Of a stretch of 62,908 nt of DNA, positions 44,053-53,367 are shown piece after piece. A program made the position numbers and the translations under genes. The DNA comes from an uncultured Ruminococcus sp. GTDB lineage: Bacteria; Bacillota; Clostridia; Monoglobales; Monoglobaceae. The notes below the pieces were generated by a model. That model was not told the origin of the DNA, did not search any database, and saw only the letters and a list, made by a program, of their open reading frames with translations. Location of the stretch: the NCBI GenBank assembly GCA_902760955.1, contig CACWIG010000005.1:1-62908 (forward strand), given 5' to 3'. The first letter of the stretch is position 1. Every line of letters begins with the position of its first letter.

Positions 44053-44137
44053 AAATCCAAAATAATTTTATTTAATGGTTGCCCTTTGCCCATACAGTTG
44101 CCAAGCCCAACTGCAATGAAAAAATTATTTTGGATTT
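44053..44137 (+). mobile_element. MITE-like element, copy B
   Basis: 85 bp with 16-17 bp terminal inverted repeats (AAATCCAAAATAATTTT and complement) and an internal hairpin CAGTTG-CCAAGCC-CAACTG. It lies between the hydrolase and amidase genes. Confidence 0.9.
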
Positions 44138-44164
44138 TGCGGAGGGTTTCCGCATATTACAATC

Positions 44165-45241
44165 TCACATATTCATATAGTCATCTATACCCTCTGCTAT
44201 TGCCTTTCCTATTGCATCACTGCTACTTGAAAGAATTGCCAAATCAGAGGCATTGTCGTAAAAACCAATCTCCATATATGCGATAGGAATAGGTGACTTA
44301 AAGAACAAAATCAATTCGGGATAGCCATCATATCTACCGCCTGACGCCGCCGATAAGGCAGTTTCGGATACAATTCTGTCATTTATACATTTGCCTGCCT
44401 GGTTGCCTTTTTCGACATAATCAGCAGGAATACCTGCCTGATCGTATTGACCGCTTAATGCTATATAGTAACTGCCCGAACCGCCGCCTGCATTTGCGTG
44501 AACGCATACATACAGGTCTGCATCGGGATTGCTTGTTATGTTGTTATTGGGATAACAATACTCAAGCCTTTTTGTCATTGACGGATTGTTTGTACTTGTT
44601 CGTGTAACCCTGACAGTATATCCCATCTCTTCAAGATATTTTTTGGCGGCAAGAACATTGTTCATATTAATCTCAGGTTCAGTGTCCCTGTCGCCGTGTC
44701 CGATTGGATACCAACAACCGCCATTTTTGGGGGCTCTGCCGATACAGCCGCTGCCCATACAATCCTGCCATATTGTGCCGCTTTTAAAGTGCCGCCACTC
44801 TCCCCAGCCGCCTTTTTGCGAGTTGTATATCCAGCCGTCCTGTTGCTTTTGGGTATCAGACATAGCCGATGATGATATTCCGTGACCTGGGTCCAATACG
44901 ATAATTCCTTTGCTTGTCGGTGTGGTTTGAATACTTTTTTTATTATCCGCTGTTGCTTGTTCATCAGAGTCTTCTGCAATATCATTTGTTGAAGACTCTT
45001 TAGGTTTTTTATTATTACTTACAGGTGGGCTGACAGTATCTTGTTCATCGTCAGAGTTGGTATTATAAACAATTCCGGATTGTGTGTTGTTGCCTCCGTC
45101 AAAGGTTATAACCCCTGCCACAGACAAAATTACGATTGACAAGGCGCAGGACAAAACTGCCATTATTATTATGACGCACAATGTACGAATGGTCTTCATA
45201 GCAGAAGACGAAGAGTGGTTATCGTTTCTTTTAACCTTCAT
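44165..45241 (-). CDS. N-acetylmuramoyl-L-alanine amidase (Amidase_3), membrane-anchored
   Basis: A 358-residue cell-wall hydrolase. An N-terminal transmembrane segment (about 17-47) is followed by a Ser/Asn/Thr-rich linker (about 50-110). The zinc amidase domain has LDPGHG (first His), a Glu in EPEINMN, CVHANA (second His) and the catalytic Glu in YMEIGF. It contains an insertion with Cys/Trp/Gly (GEWRHFKSGTIWQDCMG, about 148-164), longer than typical CwlC-like enzymes. Its ATG overlaps the TAA of the upstream SH3 gene by one base, indicating translational coupling. Confidence 0.88.
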   Translation of the reverse strand: MKVKRNDNHSSSSAMKTIRTLCVIIIMAVLSCALSIVILSVAGVITFDGGNNTQSGIVYNTNSDDEQDTVSPPVSNNKKPKESSTNDIAEDSDEQATADNKKSIQTTPTSKGIIVLDPGHGISSSAMSDTQKQQDGWIYNSQKGGWGEWRHFKSGTIWQDCMGSGCIGRAPKNGGCWYPIGHGDRDTEPEINMNNVLAAKKYLEEMGYTVRVTRTSTNNPSMTKRLEYCYPNNNITSNPDADLYVCVHANAGGGSGSYYIALSGQYDQAGIPADYVEKGNQAGKCINDRIVSETALSAASGGRYDGYPELILFFKSPIPIAYMEIGFYDNASDLAILSSSSDAIGKAIAEGIDDYMNM

Positions 45242-46272
45242 TAGTTAAACCTCAAATACTCTGATTTTGCGTAGCCTACATAACCATTCCATCTGATTTT
45301 ATAGAATACACCTGTGCCGCTTGATATATATGTAACCTGACTTCCGACAGGAATTTCGCATATGATATTTCCTGAGTTTTCAACAGGTTCACTTCTTAAA
45401 TAAATTGAATGTTTAACATTGCATACTGTCATTGAGTCAGAGACAGAAGCAGAACTATTTGGCGAGTTTCTGCTTAAATATTCGGTCTTTGCGTAGCCAT
45501 ACTGTCCGTTGTATGCAATTTTTGAGAAAGCAGAGTTGGTGTATTCAATATATCCTACCTTTGTGCCAAGGGGAATTGTGCAAATTATGTTGCTTTGGTT
45601 TTCAACAGGTTCGCTTCTTAAATATATTGAATTTTTAACATTGGCAACATACATATAATATGCAATGTTAGTATTGCCGCTATTTGCAGACGGAGCTGTC
45701 GCCTGAGGAACTGATGCAGATAAATATTCACGTTTAACATAGCCCTCCTGGTTGTTGTATGATATTTTTGCAAACACATTATCTGTGTTTTCAATAAAGC
45801 TGATTGCCGTTCCGAGAGGAATTTCGCATATTATGTTACTTTTATCCTCTACAGGTGCACTGCGGAAGTAAATGCTGTGCTTGACATTTGCCACATACAT
45901 TGTTGATGATTCTGTGACGGATGGTCTTGTAGCAGAAAGTACTGCCTTTTCTACGTAGCCGTTATACTGACCGTCGTTGCCGATATATGTAACTGAGGCA
46001 TATACTTTATTTGCGTCTTTGTGATAGGTAACAGAAGCACCGGGCGACAGATTGATTAAGATTGAGCTTGTGTCGTTTGGTTCGCTTCTGATGTACGCGT
46101 TTTCCACAACGTACATAGTGCGGTTCATATCTTTATTTGACGAAAGATTAATTATTCCGGTGAAAAATAAGATACAAAAAATTATTCCCGCGAGTAAAAT
46201 TGTGCCTAAGATTGATACTGCAACGATTAGTGAAGAATGTCCGTTGCTTGAATTGTTATAGTTGTTATCCAT
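45241..46272 (-). CDS. membrane-anchored protein with four bacterial SH3 repeats
   Basis: A 343-residue protein with a short cytoplasmic tail, one transmembrane segment (about 17-42) and four SH3-like repeats. The repeats are recognisable from YVANVKHSIYFRSAPVE, YVANVKNSIYLRSEPVE and CNVKHSIYLRSEPVE, with the first more diverged (YVVENAYIRSEP). The repeats likely bind peptidoglycan and guide the coupled amidase. ATG 46272 lies behind AAGGGAGAGG. The near-identity of three repeats at the DNA level suggests recent internal duplication. Confidence 0.85.
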   Translation of the reverse strand: MDNNYNNSSNGHSSLIVAVSILGTILLAGIIFCILFFTGIINLSSNKDMNRTMYVVENAYIRSEPNDTSSILINLSPGASVTYHKDANKVYASVTYIGNDGQYNGYVEKAVLSATRPSVTESSTMYVANVKHSIYFRSAPVEDKSNIICEIPLGTAISFIENTDNVFAKISYNNQEGYVKREYLSASVPQATAPSANSGNTNIAYYMYVANVKNSIYLRSEPVENQSNIICTIPLGTKVGYIEYTNSAFSKIAYNGQYGYAKTEYLSRNSPNSSASVSDSMTVCNVKHSIYLRSEPVENSGNIICEIPVGSQVTYISSGTGVFYKIRWNGYVGYAKSEYLRFN

Positions 46273-46453
46273 TGTAACCTCTCCCTTCATAAGAAAATTA
46301 TACAGTAAAACATATTAAAGTGCAAGAATTATGTAAAATTTCTTAAAAAAATTTTTTTCAAATATATTGTTGATGGTTGCGGATATTTCAACTACATTTT
46401 GTGTATTGCGAAGATAAACAACAAAATTCGCAAATTTTTTGCAAAATTAGGTG

Positions 46454-46482
46454 TTGAATTATTTTAAAATTTTTGATATTAT
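46454..46482 (+). promoter_or_regulatory. promoter of dnaA
   Basis: TTGAAT at 46454-46459, a 17-nt spacer, and TATTAT at 46477-46482. It leaves a leader of about 145 nt. No consensus DnaA boxes were found in the 364 bp between the SH3 gene and dnaA. Confidence 0.6.
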
Positions 46483-46540
46483 ATTACAGGGATATTACAG
46501 AGTGGTTAAAAATGTGAGATTAAATCATCTGAAATACAGA

Positions 46541-46609
46541 CTTAAAGAAGAGCATAATTCTTTAAGCTTAATAGATAAATCACGTCTGTTTTTGCTCTGC
46601 AAAAACAGA
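46541..46609 (+). promoter_or_regulatory. two hairpins in the dnaA leader, the second terminator-like
   Basis: CTTAAAGAA (46541-46549) pairs with TTCTTTAAG (46558-46566). A perfect 11-bp hairpin with a 3-nt loop, TCTGTTTTTGC-TCT-GCAAAAACAGA (46585-46609), follows and leads into TATTTTTG. The ribosome site is 15 nt further on. The layout suggests transcription attenuation or control of translation of dnaA. Confidence 0.6.
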
Positions 46610-46636
46610 TATTTTTGATGTTTGGAGGTAAGAAAA

Positions 46637-47965
46637 GTGAGAGAGTTAAATGAAGTATGGGACAGTGTATTAAAGCAAATGTCTGAAGAGATTTCATCAG
46701 TATCATTCGAAACGTGGATAAAGCCTGTTACGCCCGTATCTCTTGATGGCAATGATATAGTTCTGTCTGTAAAGAGCAGCCTAAGCAAGAATATGCTTAT
46801 GACAAAATTTCGTTCAATGATAGAGAGCTGTCTTGAGTTAGCGGCTGGTACTTCATTGACGCTGAATGTTGTTGTGGAAGAAGAGGACAAAAACAGCAAT
46901 AATGGAAATATTGAGTCAGAAGATGATCCTATCACAAGAAAAAGTGAACTTAATCCAAGATATTCATTTGAGAACTTCGTGGTAGGCGGAAATAACAATC
47001 TGGCATACGGCGCCGCCATTGCTGTGGCAGAAACCCCGGGACAAAAGTATAATCCCTTGTTTTTGTACGGCGGAAGCGGATTGGGAAAGACACATTTGCT
47101 TCAGGCAATAGGCAACAGGTATTCCGAGCTGTATCCAAACAGAAAGGTTTTATATACCACAAGTGAAAAGTTTACATATGAACTTGTTACTGCAATAAGA
47201 GAGAAAACAAATCAGGACTTTAGAAACAAGTACAGAAATGTTGACTTGCTTTTGGTTGACGATATACAGTTCTTAGCTACAAAAGAGCTTGCACAGGAGG
47301 AGTTTTTCCATACCTTCAACGCCATATATGAGGCAGGGAATCAGATTGTGTTGACATCGGACAGGCTTCCCTCTGAAACACCGCATCTGACGGACAGATT
47401 AAAGGGCAGATTTCAGATGGGATTGATTGCGGACGTTCAGCCGCCTGATTACGAAACAAGACTTGCCATTCTCCGTGCAAAGATTGAGGACGAATATTTT
47501 ACATTTGACGAAGAAATAATTGAATATGTTGCAGACAATATCCGTTCAAATGTCCGCGACCTGGAGGGTGCTGTTAAGAGAATACTTGCGTACGCAGGTA
47601 TAGAGCGTACCAATACTATTTCCATAGAGCTTGCACAGAAGGCTCTTAAAGAAATTATTTCAACTTTGCCTCAGCGTAATATTACAACAGAGGTAATAAT
47701 AGACGAGGTTGAGAAATATTATCACCTGCCGCAAGGGTCATTAAAGACCAAAAAGCGTTCAAATGATGTGGCGTATCCAAGACATATTGCAATGTACCTT
47801 GCAAGAGAGGTGCTGGGCGAGTCGTATCCGCAGATAGGTGATGTATTTGGTCGTGACCATTCAACTGTTATGAGTGCGGTAAGAAAGGTTAAAAGTAATT
47901 TGAGCGGTGATACGGAGCTTGCTGAAAAGCTGCAGGAGCTTGTAGATAATATTCGCAAGAATTAG
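46637..47965 (+). CDS. dnaA: chromosomal replication initiator DnaA
   Basis: A 442-residue initiator ATPase that binds oriC. The N-terminal domain I (MRELNEVWDSVLKQM) is followed by a linker, the AAA+ domain with GGSGLGKTH and LLLVDDIQF, and the C-terminal helix-turn-helix with the signature GRDHSTVMSAV. I choose GTG 46637, eight bases after GGAGG, over TTG 46622, which overlaps that site. mnmE follows in 22 bp. dnaN, usually next to dnaA, is about 9 kb upstream behind gyrB. Confidence 0.97.
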   Translation: MRELNEVWDSVLKQMSEEISSVSFETWIKPVTPVSLDGNDIVLSVKSSLSKNMLMTKFRSMIESCLELAAGTSLTLNVVVEEEDKNSNNGNIESEDDPITRKSELNPRYSFENFVVGGNNNLAYGAAIAVAETPGQKYNPLFLYGGSGLGKTHLLQAIGNRYSELYPNRKVLYTTSEKFTYELVTAIREKTNQDFRNKYRNVDLLLVDDIQFLATKELAQEEFFHTFNAIYEAGNQIVLTSDRLPSETPHLTDRLKGRFQMGLIADVQPPDYETRLAILRAKIEDEYFTFDEEIIEYVADNIRSNVRDLEGAVKRILAYAGIERTNTISIELAQKALKEIISTLPQRNITTEVIIDEVEKYYHLPQGSLKTKKRSNDVAYPRHIAMYLAREVLGESYPQIGDVFGRDHSTVMSAVRKVKSNLSGDTELAEKLQELVDNIRKN

Positions 47966-47987
47966 TCGTTGGGAGAACACAATTACA

Positions 47988-49382
47988 ATGAAGTTAAATG
48001 ATACAATTGCGGCAATAGCAACACCAAGAGGTGCAGGCGGAATAGCCATTATACGTTTAAGCGGTACAGATGCCGAGAAAATTGCAAATGTTATGGTTAA
48101 GCCCTACGGCAGAAAAAAGCTGGTTGAGCTTGAAAGCCATAAACTGACTCTGTCGCGTGTCTTTGCATATGATAAGTCGGACTATATGATAGATGAAGCG
48201 CTTGTTGCCGTTATGCGTGCGCCAAAATCATATACAGGCGAAGACGTAGTAGAGATAAACTGTCACGGCGGTTACTTGGTTGCGGATAAAATATTAAACG
48301 GACTTTTGCAGTGTGGTGCAAGACTTGCTGAGGCAGGCGAGTTCACAAGACGTGCCTTTATAAACGGCAAGACTGATTTAAGCGGTGCCGAGGCTGTAAT
48401 TGACTTGATGGAGTCCGCTACAGAGGAGGGGTTGCACAATGCGGCAGTGTCTCTTACGGGTGTGCTTGCGGATAAAATCAAAGCACTCAGAGAGAAAACG
48501 CTGAATATTGCGGCAAATATATCTGCGGCGGCTGACTACCCTGATGAAGTGGATATGCCCGAAAGCGATGAACTTCTCTCTGTGATTGACGCAGTACAGA
48601 CGCAGATTGATGAATTGCTGAACGGCTTTAACAAAGGCCGTATTATGCGAGACGGAGTGAGAACGGTTATAGTCGGACGGCCTAATGTGGGTAAGTCCTC
48701 ACTGTTAAATGCTCTGCTGAGGGCGGAGCGGGCAATTGTAACCGATATTCCTGGCACCACAAGAGATACTATTGAGGAGCTTGTGAGCATTGGCGGTATA
48801 GCGTTGAGGCTTACTGATACCGCAGGAATAAGAGAGGGCAAAGACGAGGCGGAAAAAATAGGCATTGAAAAGTCCAAAGAGAATATTGAGGTATCGGATT
48901 TGTGTTTGTTTGTTCTGGACTCATCAGAGGAAATGACAAATGATGATTATGATATAGCTAAGGCGTTAAACGGCAAGAAGACGATTGTTGTATTGAATAA
49001 GTGCGACAAAAAGCCGGTTATATCAAAAGAGAAAGTAAAAGAGATATTCACAACAGATGTGACTGTTGTTGAAACAGCTACGCCAAAAAAAGGCGAGACA
49101 TCAGGAATAGAAAACCTTGAAGAGATAATTTCGGATATGTTTATCGGCGGCGAGATTAAGCCTGATGAAGTGTATATCTCCAACGAAAGACAGAGAGACG
49201 CTTTGATAAAGGCAAGAGATGCGATTACACATTCCAGGGAGTGTATACAATCGGGATTGCCCTATGATTTATTGTTTATTGATTTAGAAGATGCTGTTTC
49301 TGCATTTGGCGAAGTAACGGGGGAGACTGTTCAAGAGGAAATAGTCAACAATGTATTTGAAAGATTTTGTGTGGGAAAATAA
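47988..49382 (+). CDS. mnmE: tRNA modification GTPase MnmE
   Basis: A 464-residue GTPase that, with MnmG, makes cmnm5U34 in tRNAs. The N-terminal folate-binding domain is TIAAIATPRGAGGIAIIRLSG-like (cited by position 5-25). The inserted G domain has GRPNVGKSSLLN and DTAGIRE, and the C-terminal CVGK is the family CxGK end with its catalytic Cys. RBS GGGAG precedes ATG 47988. It directly follows dnaA; mnmE near the origin is common in Firmicutes. Confidence 0.97.
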   Translation: MKLNDTIAAIATPRGAGGIAIIRLSGTDAEKIANVMVKPYGRKKLVELESHKLTLSRVFAYDKSDYMIDEALVAVMRAPKSYTGEDVVEINCHGGYLVADKILNGLLQCGARLAEAGEFTRRAFINGKTDLSGAEAVIDLMESATEEGLHNAAVSLTGVLADKIKALREKTLNIAANISAAADYPDEVDMPESDELLSVIDAVQTQIDELLNGFNKGRIMRDGVRTVIVGRPNVGKSSLLNALLRAERAIVTDIPGTTRDTIEELVSIGGIALRLTDTAGIREGKDEAEKIGIEKSKENIEVSDLCLFVLDSSEEMTNDDYDIAKALNGKKTIVVLNKCDKKPVISKEKVKEIFTTDVTVVETATPKKGETSGIENLEEIISDMFIGGEIKPDEVYISNERQRDALIKARDAITHSRECIQSGLPYDLLFIDLEDAVSAFGEVTGETVQEEIVNNVFERFCVGK

Positions 49383-49403
49383 AGAATAAAGGAAATGATT
49401 ATA

Positions 49404-50432
49404 GTGAATGAGATTTCTCTCTCATTTGATTTTATTGATAAGTATGTCAGGTTTACTAAGCCTGAATACGTGCAGATATACATATATATCAAGTATTGTG
49501 TGGAAAAAAACGGAGTTTTCCCTGAGGCTGCCGAGATAGCGGCGGCACTTGATATTTTGCCCACAAAGGCAGAGTTTGTTTTAGAGTATTGGACAAGCTG
49601 CGGAGAGTTTGTGTATGAAAGTGGAGCATATTCAATAAAAGCAGATGATAACAAGATTGAAACAGATAAAAAAGCAAAAATAAAAGCTGTTGATGCGGCG
49701 AAAAAACATCTTATTCAGAGAGTGAGAAGTATGAAACCGTCATATTCTCAGGAGGAAATAGATGCTGTTGCCACAGCAAATAAGCAGATATCGGGATTAT
49801 TTTATCAGGCGGAAAAGATACTCAACAAGGTTCTGACCGCATCTGATATGGAACTTATATTTTCGTTTAATGACTGGTTGGGACTTCCTGTCGAGGTCAT
49901 TTTGATGCTGCTTACATATGCCGCAAAAAAGGGTAAGACTACAAAGAGGTACTTAGAAACTGTGGCAATTGATTGGGCGGAAAAGGGCATTGATACATTT
50001 GAGTCGGCAGAGGCATATGTATCAGAGCTTGAAGCAATAGACAGTGCCGAGCATCAGGTAAGGAGTATTTTGGGTATTTATGACAGAGGTCTTACAACGA
50101 CGGAAAAGAAGTATATCAAGCTGTGGACAGAGAATATGAAGATACCGACAGAGCTTATATCTCTTGCCTATGACAAGACAGTTGATTATACGGGCAAATT
50201 AAGCTGGAGCTATATGAATAAGATGCTTCAGAATTGGGTTGAAAGCGGATTTGAAACTGTTGCGGATGTCAAGGCGGCTGATGAGGAGTTCTACAAAAAC
50301 AATAAATCTGCTGAGCCAAAGGCGAACAAAACAAGGCCGAGCAAGTTTGATAATTATGAAGATGCCAACAAGGGCGATTATGCCGAACTTGAGGAGCAAA
50401 TTCTTGATATGATGCTTGACGATAATTATTGA
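49404..50432 (+). CDS. dnaD: DnaD-domain primosome protein
   Basis: A 342-residue protein with an N-terminal winged-helix-like part (about 1-80) and two DnaD-type domains (about 130-200 with FNDWLGLPVEVILMLLTYA, and about 220-290 with IPTELISLAYDKTVDYTGKL). DnaD helps DnaB/DnaI load the helicase at the origin. GTG 49404, about ten bases after AAGGAA, is preferred to ATG 49395, which abuts it. The next gene encodes the putative helicase loader, 16 bp downstream. Confidence 0.85.
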   Translation: MNEISLSFDFIDKYVRFTKPEYVQIYIYIKYCVEKNGVFPEAAEIAAALDILPTKAEFVLEYWTSCGEFVYESGAYSIKADDNKIETDKKAKIKAVDAAKKHLIQRVRSMKPSYSQEEIDAVATANKQISGLFYQAEKILNKVLTASDMELIFSFNDWLGLPVEVILMLLTYAAKKGKTTKRYLETVAIDWAEKGIDTFESAEAYVSELEAIDSAEHQVRSILGIYDRGLTTTEKKYIKLWTENMKIPTELISLAYDKTVDYTGKLSWSYMNKMLQNWVESGFETVADVKAADEEFYKNNKSAEPKANKTRPSKFDNYEDANKGDYAELEEQILDMMLDDNY

Positions 50433-50448
50433 TAAGGCGGTGTAATGT

Positions 50449-51426
50449 ATGGAGTCGGCGTATTCGATAGCAAATGCTGAGATGGAAAAAATCAGAAGAG
50501 ATAATGCGGAGCTTTTGCGTAAACGTGAGGCGGAAGTGCGTGAAAAAGCACCTGAGTTTGCCGAGATTGAGGCAGAGCTTTCCAGATGCGGTATCGCACT
50601 TTCAAGGTGCTTTATCGATGGCGGCATTGATTTGGAAACTATAAAAAATAATATTCGTACAGCACGTGCAAAGAAAGCAAAAATCTTAAAAAATCTTGGC
50701 TTGCCCGAGAATTATCTGGATGAAATTTTTTCCTGCAAAAAATGCCGTGATACAGGCTTTGATGAAAACGGCCATCGCTGTGAGTGCCTAAAAAAACTGA
50801 TTTCAAAGAATATATGCACCAATTCAAATCTGACAGGTATTATGCGTCAGCAAACCTTTAATAATTTTGATTTAAAGCTGTTTGAAAATCAGCCTGACAT
50901 AAACGGTCATTCGGTAGCTGAGATTATACAAAGAGCAATGAAAAAGGCTATAAGCTTTTCTGAGAATTTTGAAGATACAAAGCGGAATATCTATATGTAT
51001 GGTGATGCAGGTACAGGTAAAACATATATGTCCTCCTGTATAGCAAATCGTGTATTGGAGCGGGGGTTTACAGTATACTACCAATCTGCATTTAAAATGC
51101 TTGACATATTGGAAAAGCTGAAGTTCGGAAGATATGACGATGACGAGCAGGCTCAGGCTGAGTATACAGTGAAATATATATATGATGTTGACTTGCTGAT
51201 TATAGATGATGTGGGAACAGAATTTATAACGGCGTACTCGACTGCGGCGTTATTCGACATAATAAATTCCAGACTTACAGAGGAAAAAAGCACGATAATC
51301 TCGTCTAATTTAAGCCCAACAAAGATTACGGATTTATACGGCACAAGATTGGCGTCAAGGATAATGGGTTCATATGAGCCTATGCGTTTTGTGGGCAGGG
51401 ATTTAAGAAGAATGAAAAAAGATTAA
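50449..51426 (+). CDS. dnaI: helicase loader, DnaC/DnaI-like AAA+ ATPase
   Basis: A 325-residue ATPase. The N-terminal helical part (about 1-95) leads to a Cys cluster CKKCRDTGFDENGHRCEC (about 96-113), like the zinc site of DnaI. The AAA+ core has Walker A GDAGTGKTY, Walker B LLIIDDVGTE, sensor ISSNL and the Arg finger region RLASRI. Together with the preceding DnaD it forms a primosome pair near dnaA. Whether it follows DnaI or phage DnaC more closely was not tested. Confidence 0.85.
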   Translation: MESAYSIANAEMEKIRRDNAELLRKREAEVREKAPEFAEIEAELSRCGIALSRCFIDGGIDLETIKNNIRTARAKKAKILKNLGLPENYLDEIFSCKKCRDTGFDENGHRCECLKKLISKNICTNSNLTGIMRQQTFNNFDLKLFENQPDINGHSVAEIIQRAMKKAISFSENFEDTKRNIYMYGDAGTGKTYMSSCIANRVLERGFTVYYQSAFKMLDILEKLKFGRYDDDEQAQAEYTVKYIYDVDLLIIDDVGTEFITAYSTAALFDIINSRLTEEKSTIISSNLSPTKITDLYGTRLASRIMGSYEPMRFVGRDLRRMKKD

Positions 51427-51452
51427 AAATTTATTTATTTTAGGATAAAATT

Positions 51453-52103
51453 ATGAAGAAAACGGAATTAATAAAAAGATATATTTTGTTTATAATAAGT
51501 CTGTTTTTTGTAGCGTTAGGCGTTGCTGTTACAAAGAAGGGTGAGATGGGCGTGTCGCCCATTTCGTCTGTTGCGAATGTTATGAGTTACAGATTTACCG
51601 ATATATCACTTGGAACCTGGCTTATAATCTGGAATTGTGTTCTGATTGTGGGTCAGATTATTTTGCTGAGAAGAAATTTTAAACCAATACAGCTTTTGCA
51701 AATTCCCGTATCTTTTATATTCGGCTATTTCACCGATTTTGGTATGTGGTGTGTGTCCTTTTACACTCCCGACACTTACATACTGAGAATTGTAAATGTT
51801 GTTACAGGAACAATTATAGTCGGCTTTGGCGTGTCCCTTGCGGTGATTGCAGATGTTATTATGAATTCGGGCGAGGCGTTTGTTAAGGCACTATCGGATA
51901 AATTCAACAGGGAATTCGGAACTATGAAAACAGCTTTTGATATAAGTTGTGTGGTTTTGGCAGTTGTTTTATCGTTTATATTCTTCGGTTTTAAAATTGT
52001 CGGCACAAGAGAGGGAACATTAATCGCCGCCTTGTTTACGGGAAGTGTTGTGAAGTTCTTTTGTTCTAAAATTTCAAAGCCTATACTAAAATTTATTAAA
52101 TAG
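51453..52103 (+). CDS. YczE/YitT-like integral membrane protein
   Basis: A 216-residue protein with about five to six hydrophobic segments. It starts with a Lys-rich tail then a membrane segment, and GEMGVSPISSVANVMSY is the conserved loop of the YczE/DUF6198 family. A second conserved part is VIMNSGEAFVKALSDKF. The function is unknown; the homologue in Bacillus (YczE) influences surfactin/bacillaene production. RBS TTAGGATAA is weak. It may be in the dnaA-primosome transcript. Confidence 0.65.
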   Translation: MKKTELIKRYILFIISLFFVALGVAVTKKGEMGVSPISSVANVMSYRFTDISLGTWLIIWNCVLIVGQIILLRRNFKPIQLLQIPVSFIFGYFTDFGMWCVSFYTPDTYILRIVNVVTGTIIVGFGVSLAVIADVIMNSGEAFVKALSDKFNREFGTMKTAFDISCVVLAVVLSFIFFGFKIVGTREGTLIAALFTGSVVKFFCSKISKPILKFIK

Positions 52104-52250
52104 GATTATAGGGGAATTTTTTATTGCATAAAATCAAAATATGTGATAATATAATAATATAATGATGTTATTGTACAGGCGACTGTATAAAGTGGGAACA
52201 CAAGACGGTGGAAAGCTCTTAGCGTAGTTCAAAATACGCAAAGGAGCCAT
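52104..52250. other. noncoding DNA before MITE copy C
   Basis: Holds an AT-rich tract (52138-52165) and a GC-richer stretch (AAGACGGTGGAAAGCTC, ATACGCAAAGGAGCC). The ACGCAA(A/G)GGAGC motif also adjoins MITE copy E and hairpin elements at 33880 and 62740, so it is part of the repeat system. No gene seen. Confidence 0.55.
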
Positions 52251-52335
52251 AAATTCAAAATAATTTTTTCATTGCGGTTGGGCTTGGCAACTGTATGGGC
52301 TTTGGGCAATTATTAAATAAAATTATTTAGAATTT
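52251..52335 (-). mobile_element. MITE-like element, copy C (inverse orientation)
   Basis: 85 bp with AAATTCAAAATAATTTT and a slightly degraded partner ending AGAATTT. The internal hairpin is GGTTGGGCTTGGCAACTG (inverse). It lies about 65 bp upstream of manA. Confidence 0.9.
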
Positions 52336-52402
52336 ATAATTTATGTGATGTATTCACACTTTACAAACGGCAAATATCATTATACAGCAGGAGGAAATGA
52401 TT

Positions 52403-53344
52403 ATGGCTTTGTTAAAACTCAGACCCAGCTTTAAGGACTATTTGTGGGGCGGTCATAAACTTGTAGACGAATTTAATAAAGACTATGACGGCGATATTCT
52501 GGCGGAGAGTTGGGAGATGTCCTGTCACAAAGATGGCCCGTCATATATTGTCGGAGGTGCATTCGACGGAATGACACTTTCGGAATACATAGATAAGAAT
52601 GGCAAAGAGGTTTTGGGTTCAAACTGTGATAAGTTTGAGGACTTTCCTATTTTGATAAAGCTGATTGATGCTAAAAAAGACTTATCTGTTCAGGTACATC
52701 CCGATAATGAGTATGCCTTAAAGAATGAAGGACAGTACGGCAAAACTGAAATGTGGTATGTCGTTGACTGCGAACCTGGTGCACAACTGTTCTATGGTTT
52801 TAAAAACGAGATATCAAAAGAGGAATTTGAAGGACGTATAAAAGAGAATACTCTCACCGATATATTAAACGCTGTTAAGGTTAAAAAGGGAGATGTTTTC
52901 TTTATTGATGCGGGAACAATTCACGCAATAGGCAAGGATATACTGATTGCTGAGATACAGCAAAATTCCAATGTGACATATCGTGTGTATGACTACGGCA
53001 GAAAAGGTGCTGACGGCAAGGAGAGAGAACTCCACGTAGACAAGGCGGTAGAGGTTACAAAGCGTATGCCTCCTGCGGAAAAAAGTTTTTCGCCTGACAT
53101 AGCAAGCTGTGAATACTTTACAGTGGATAAGCTGTACTTAGACGGAGAATATTTTTCAAAGGTATCGGGAATGGTTACCGATAAGTCGTTTGTAAATTTG
53201 CTGTTCCTAAGTGGCAACGGCGAAATAGTATGCGGAGAAGAAAAAATGAGCTTCAAAAAAGGCGACAGCTTCTTTTTGACAGCAAACAGCGGTGAGTATG
53301 AAGTAAGCGGTAAGTGCGAGGCTTTAGTAACCGTTGTAAAATAA
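52403..53344 (+). CDS. manA: mannose-6-phosphate isomerase, class I
   Basis: A 313-residue zinc isomerase converting mannose 6-phosphate and fructose 6-phosphate. The cupin metal site is in VQVHPDNEYA with a Glu in GKTEMWYV and a His in DAGTIHAIG. It is the short Firmicutes form (about 315 residues). ATG 52403 lies eight bases after GGAGGAA; ATG 52397 abuts it. The ROK kinase follows in 23 bp, making a sugar-entry operon. Confidence 0.93.
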   Translation: MALLKLRPSFKDYLWGGHKLVDEFNKDYDGDILAESWEMSCHKDGPSYIVGGAFDGMTLSEYIDKNGKEVLGSNCDKFEDFPILIKLIDAKKDLSVQVHPDNEYALKNEGQYGKTEMWYVVDCEPGAQLFYGFKNEISKEEFEGRIKENTLTDILNAVKVKKGDVFFIDAGTIHAIGKDILIAEIQQNSNVTYRVYDYGRKGADGKERELHVDKAVEVTKRMPPAEKSFSPDIASCEYFTVDKLYLDGEYFSKVSGMVTDKSFVNLLFLSGNGEIVCGEEKMSFKKGDSFFLTANSGEYEVSGKCEALVTVVK

Positions 53345-53367
53345 AAAATGTTATAGGAGAGAAACAT

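Noticed and set aside
49404..51426. prophage replication module (DnaD and DnaC-like)
   Set aside because: The genes lie in one run with dnaA and mnmE, no other phage gene is near, and base use is like the neighbours. They fit the chromosomal primosome.
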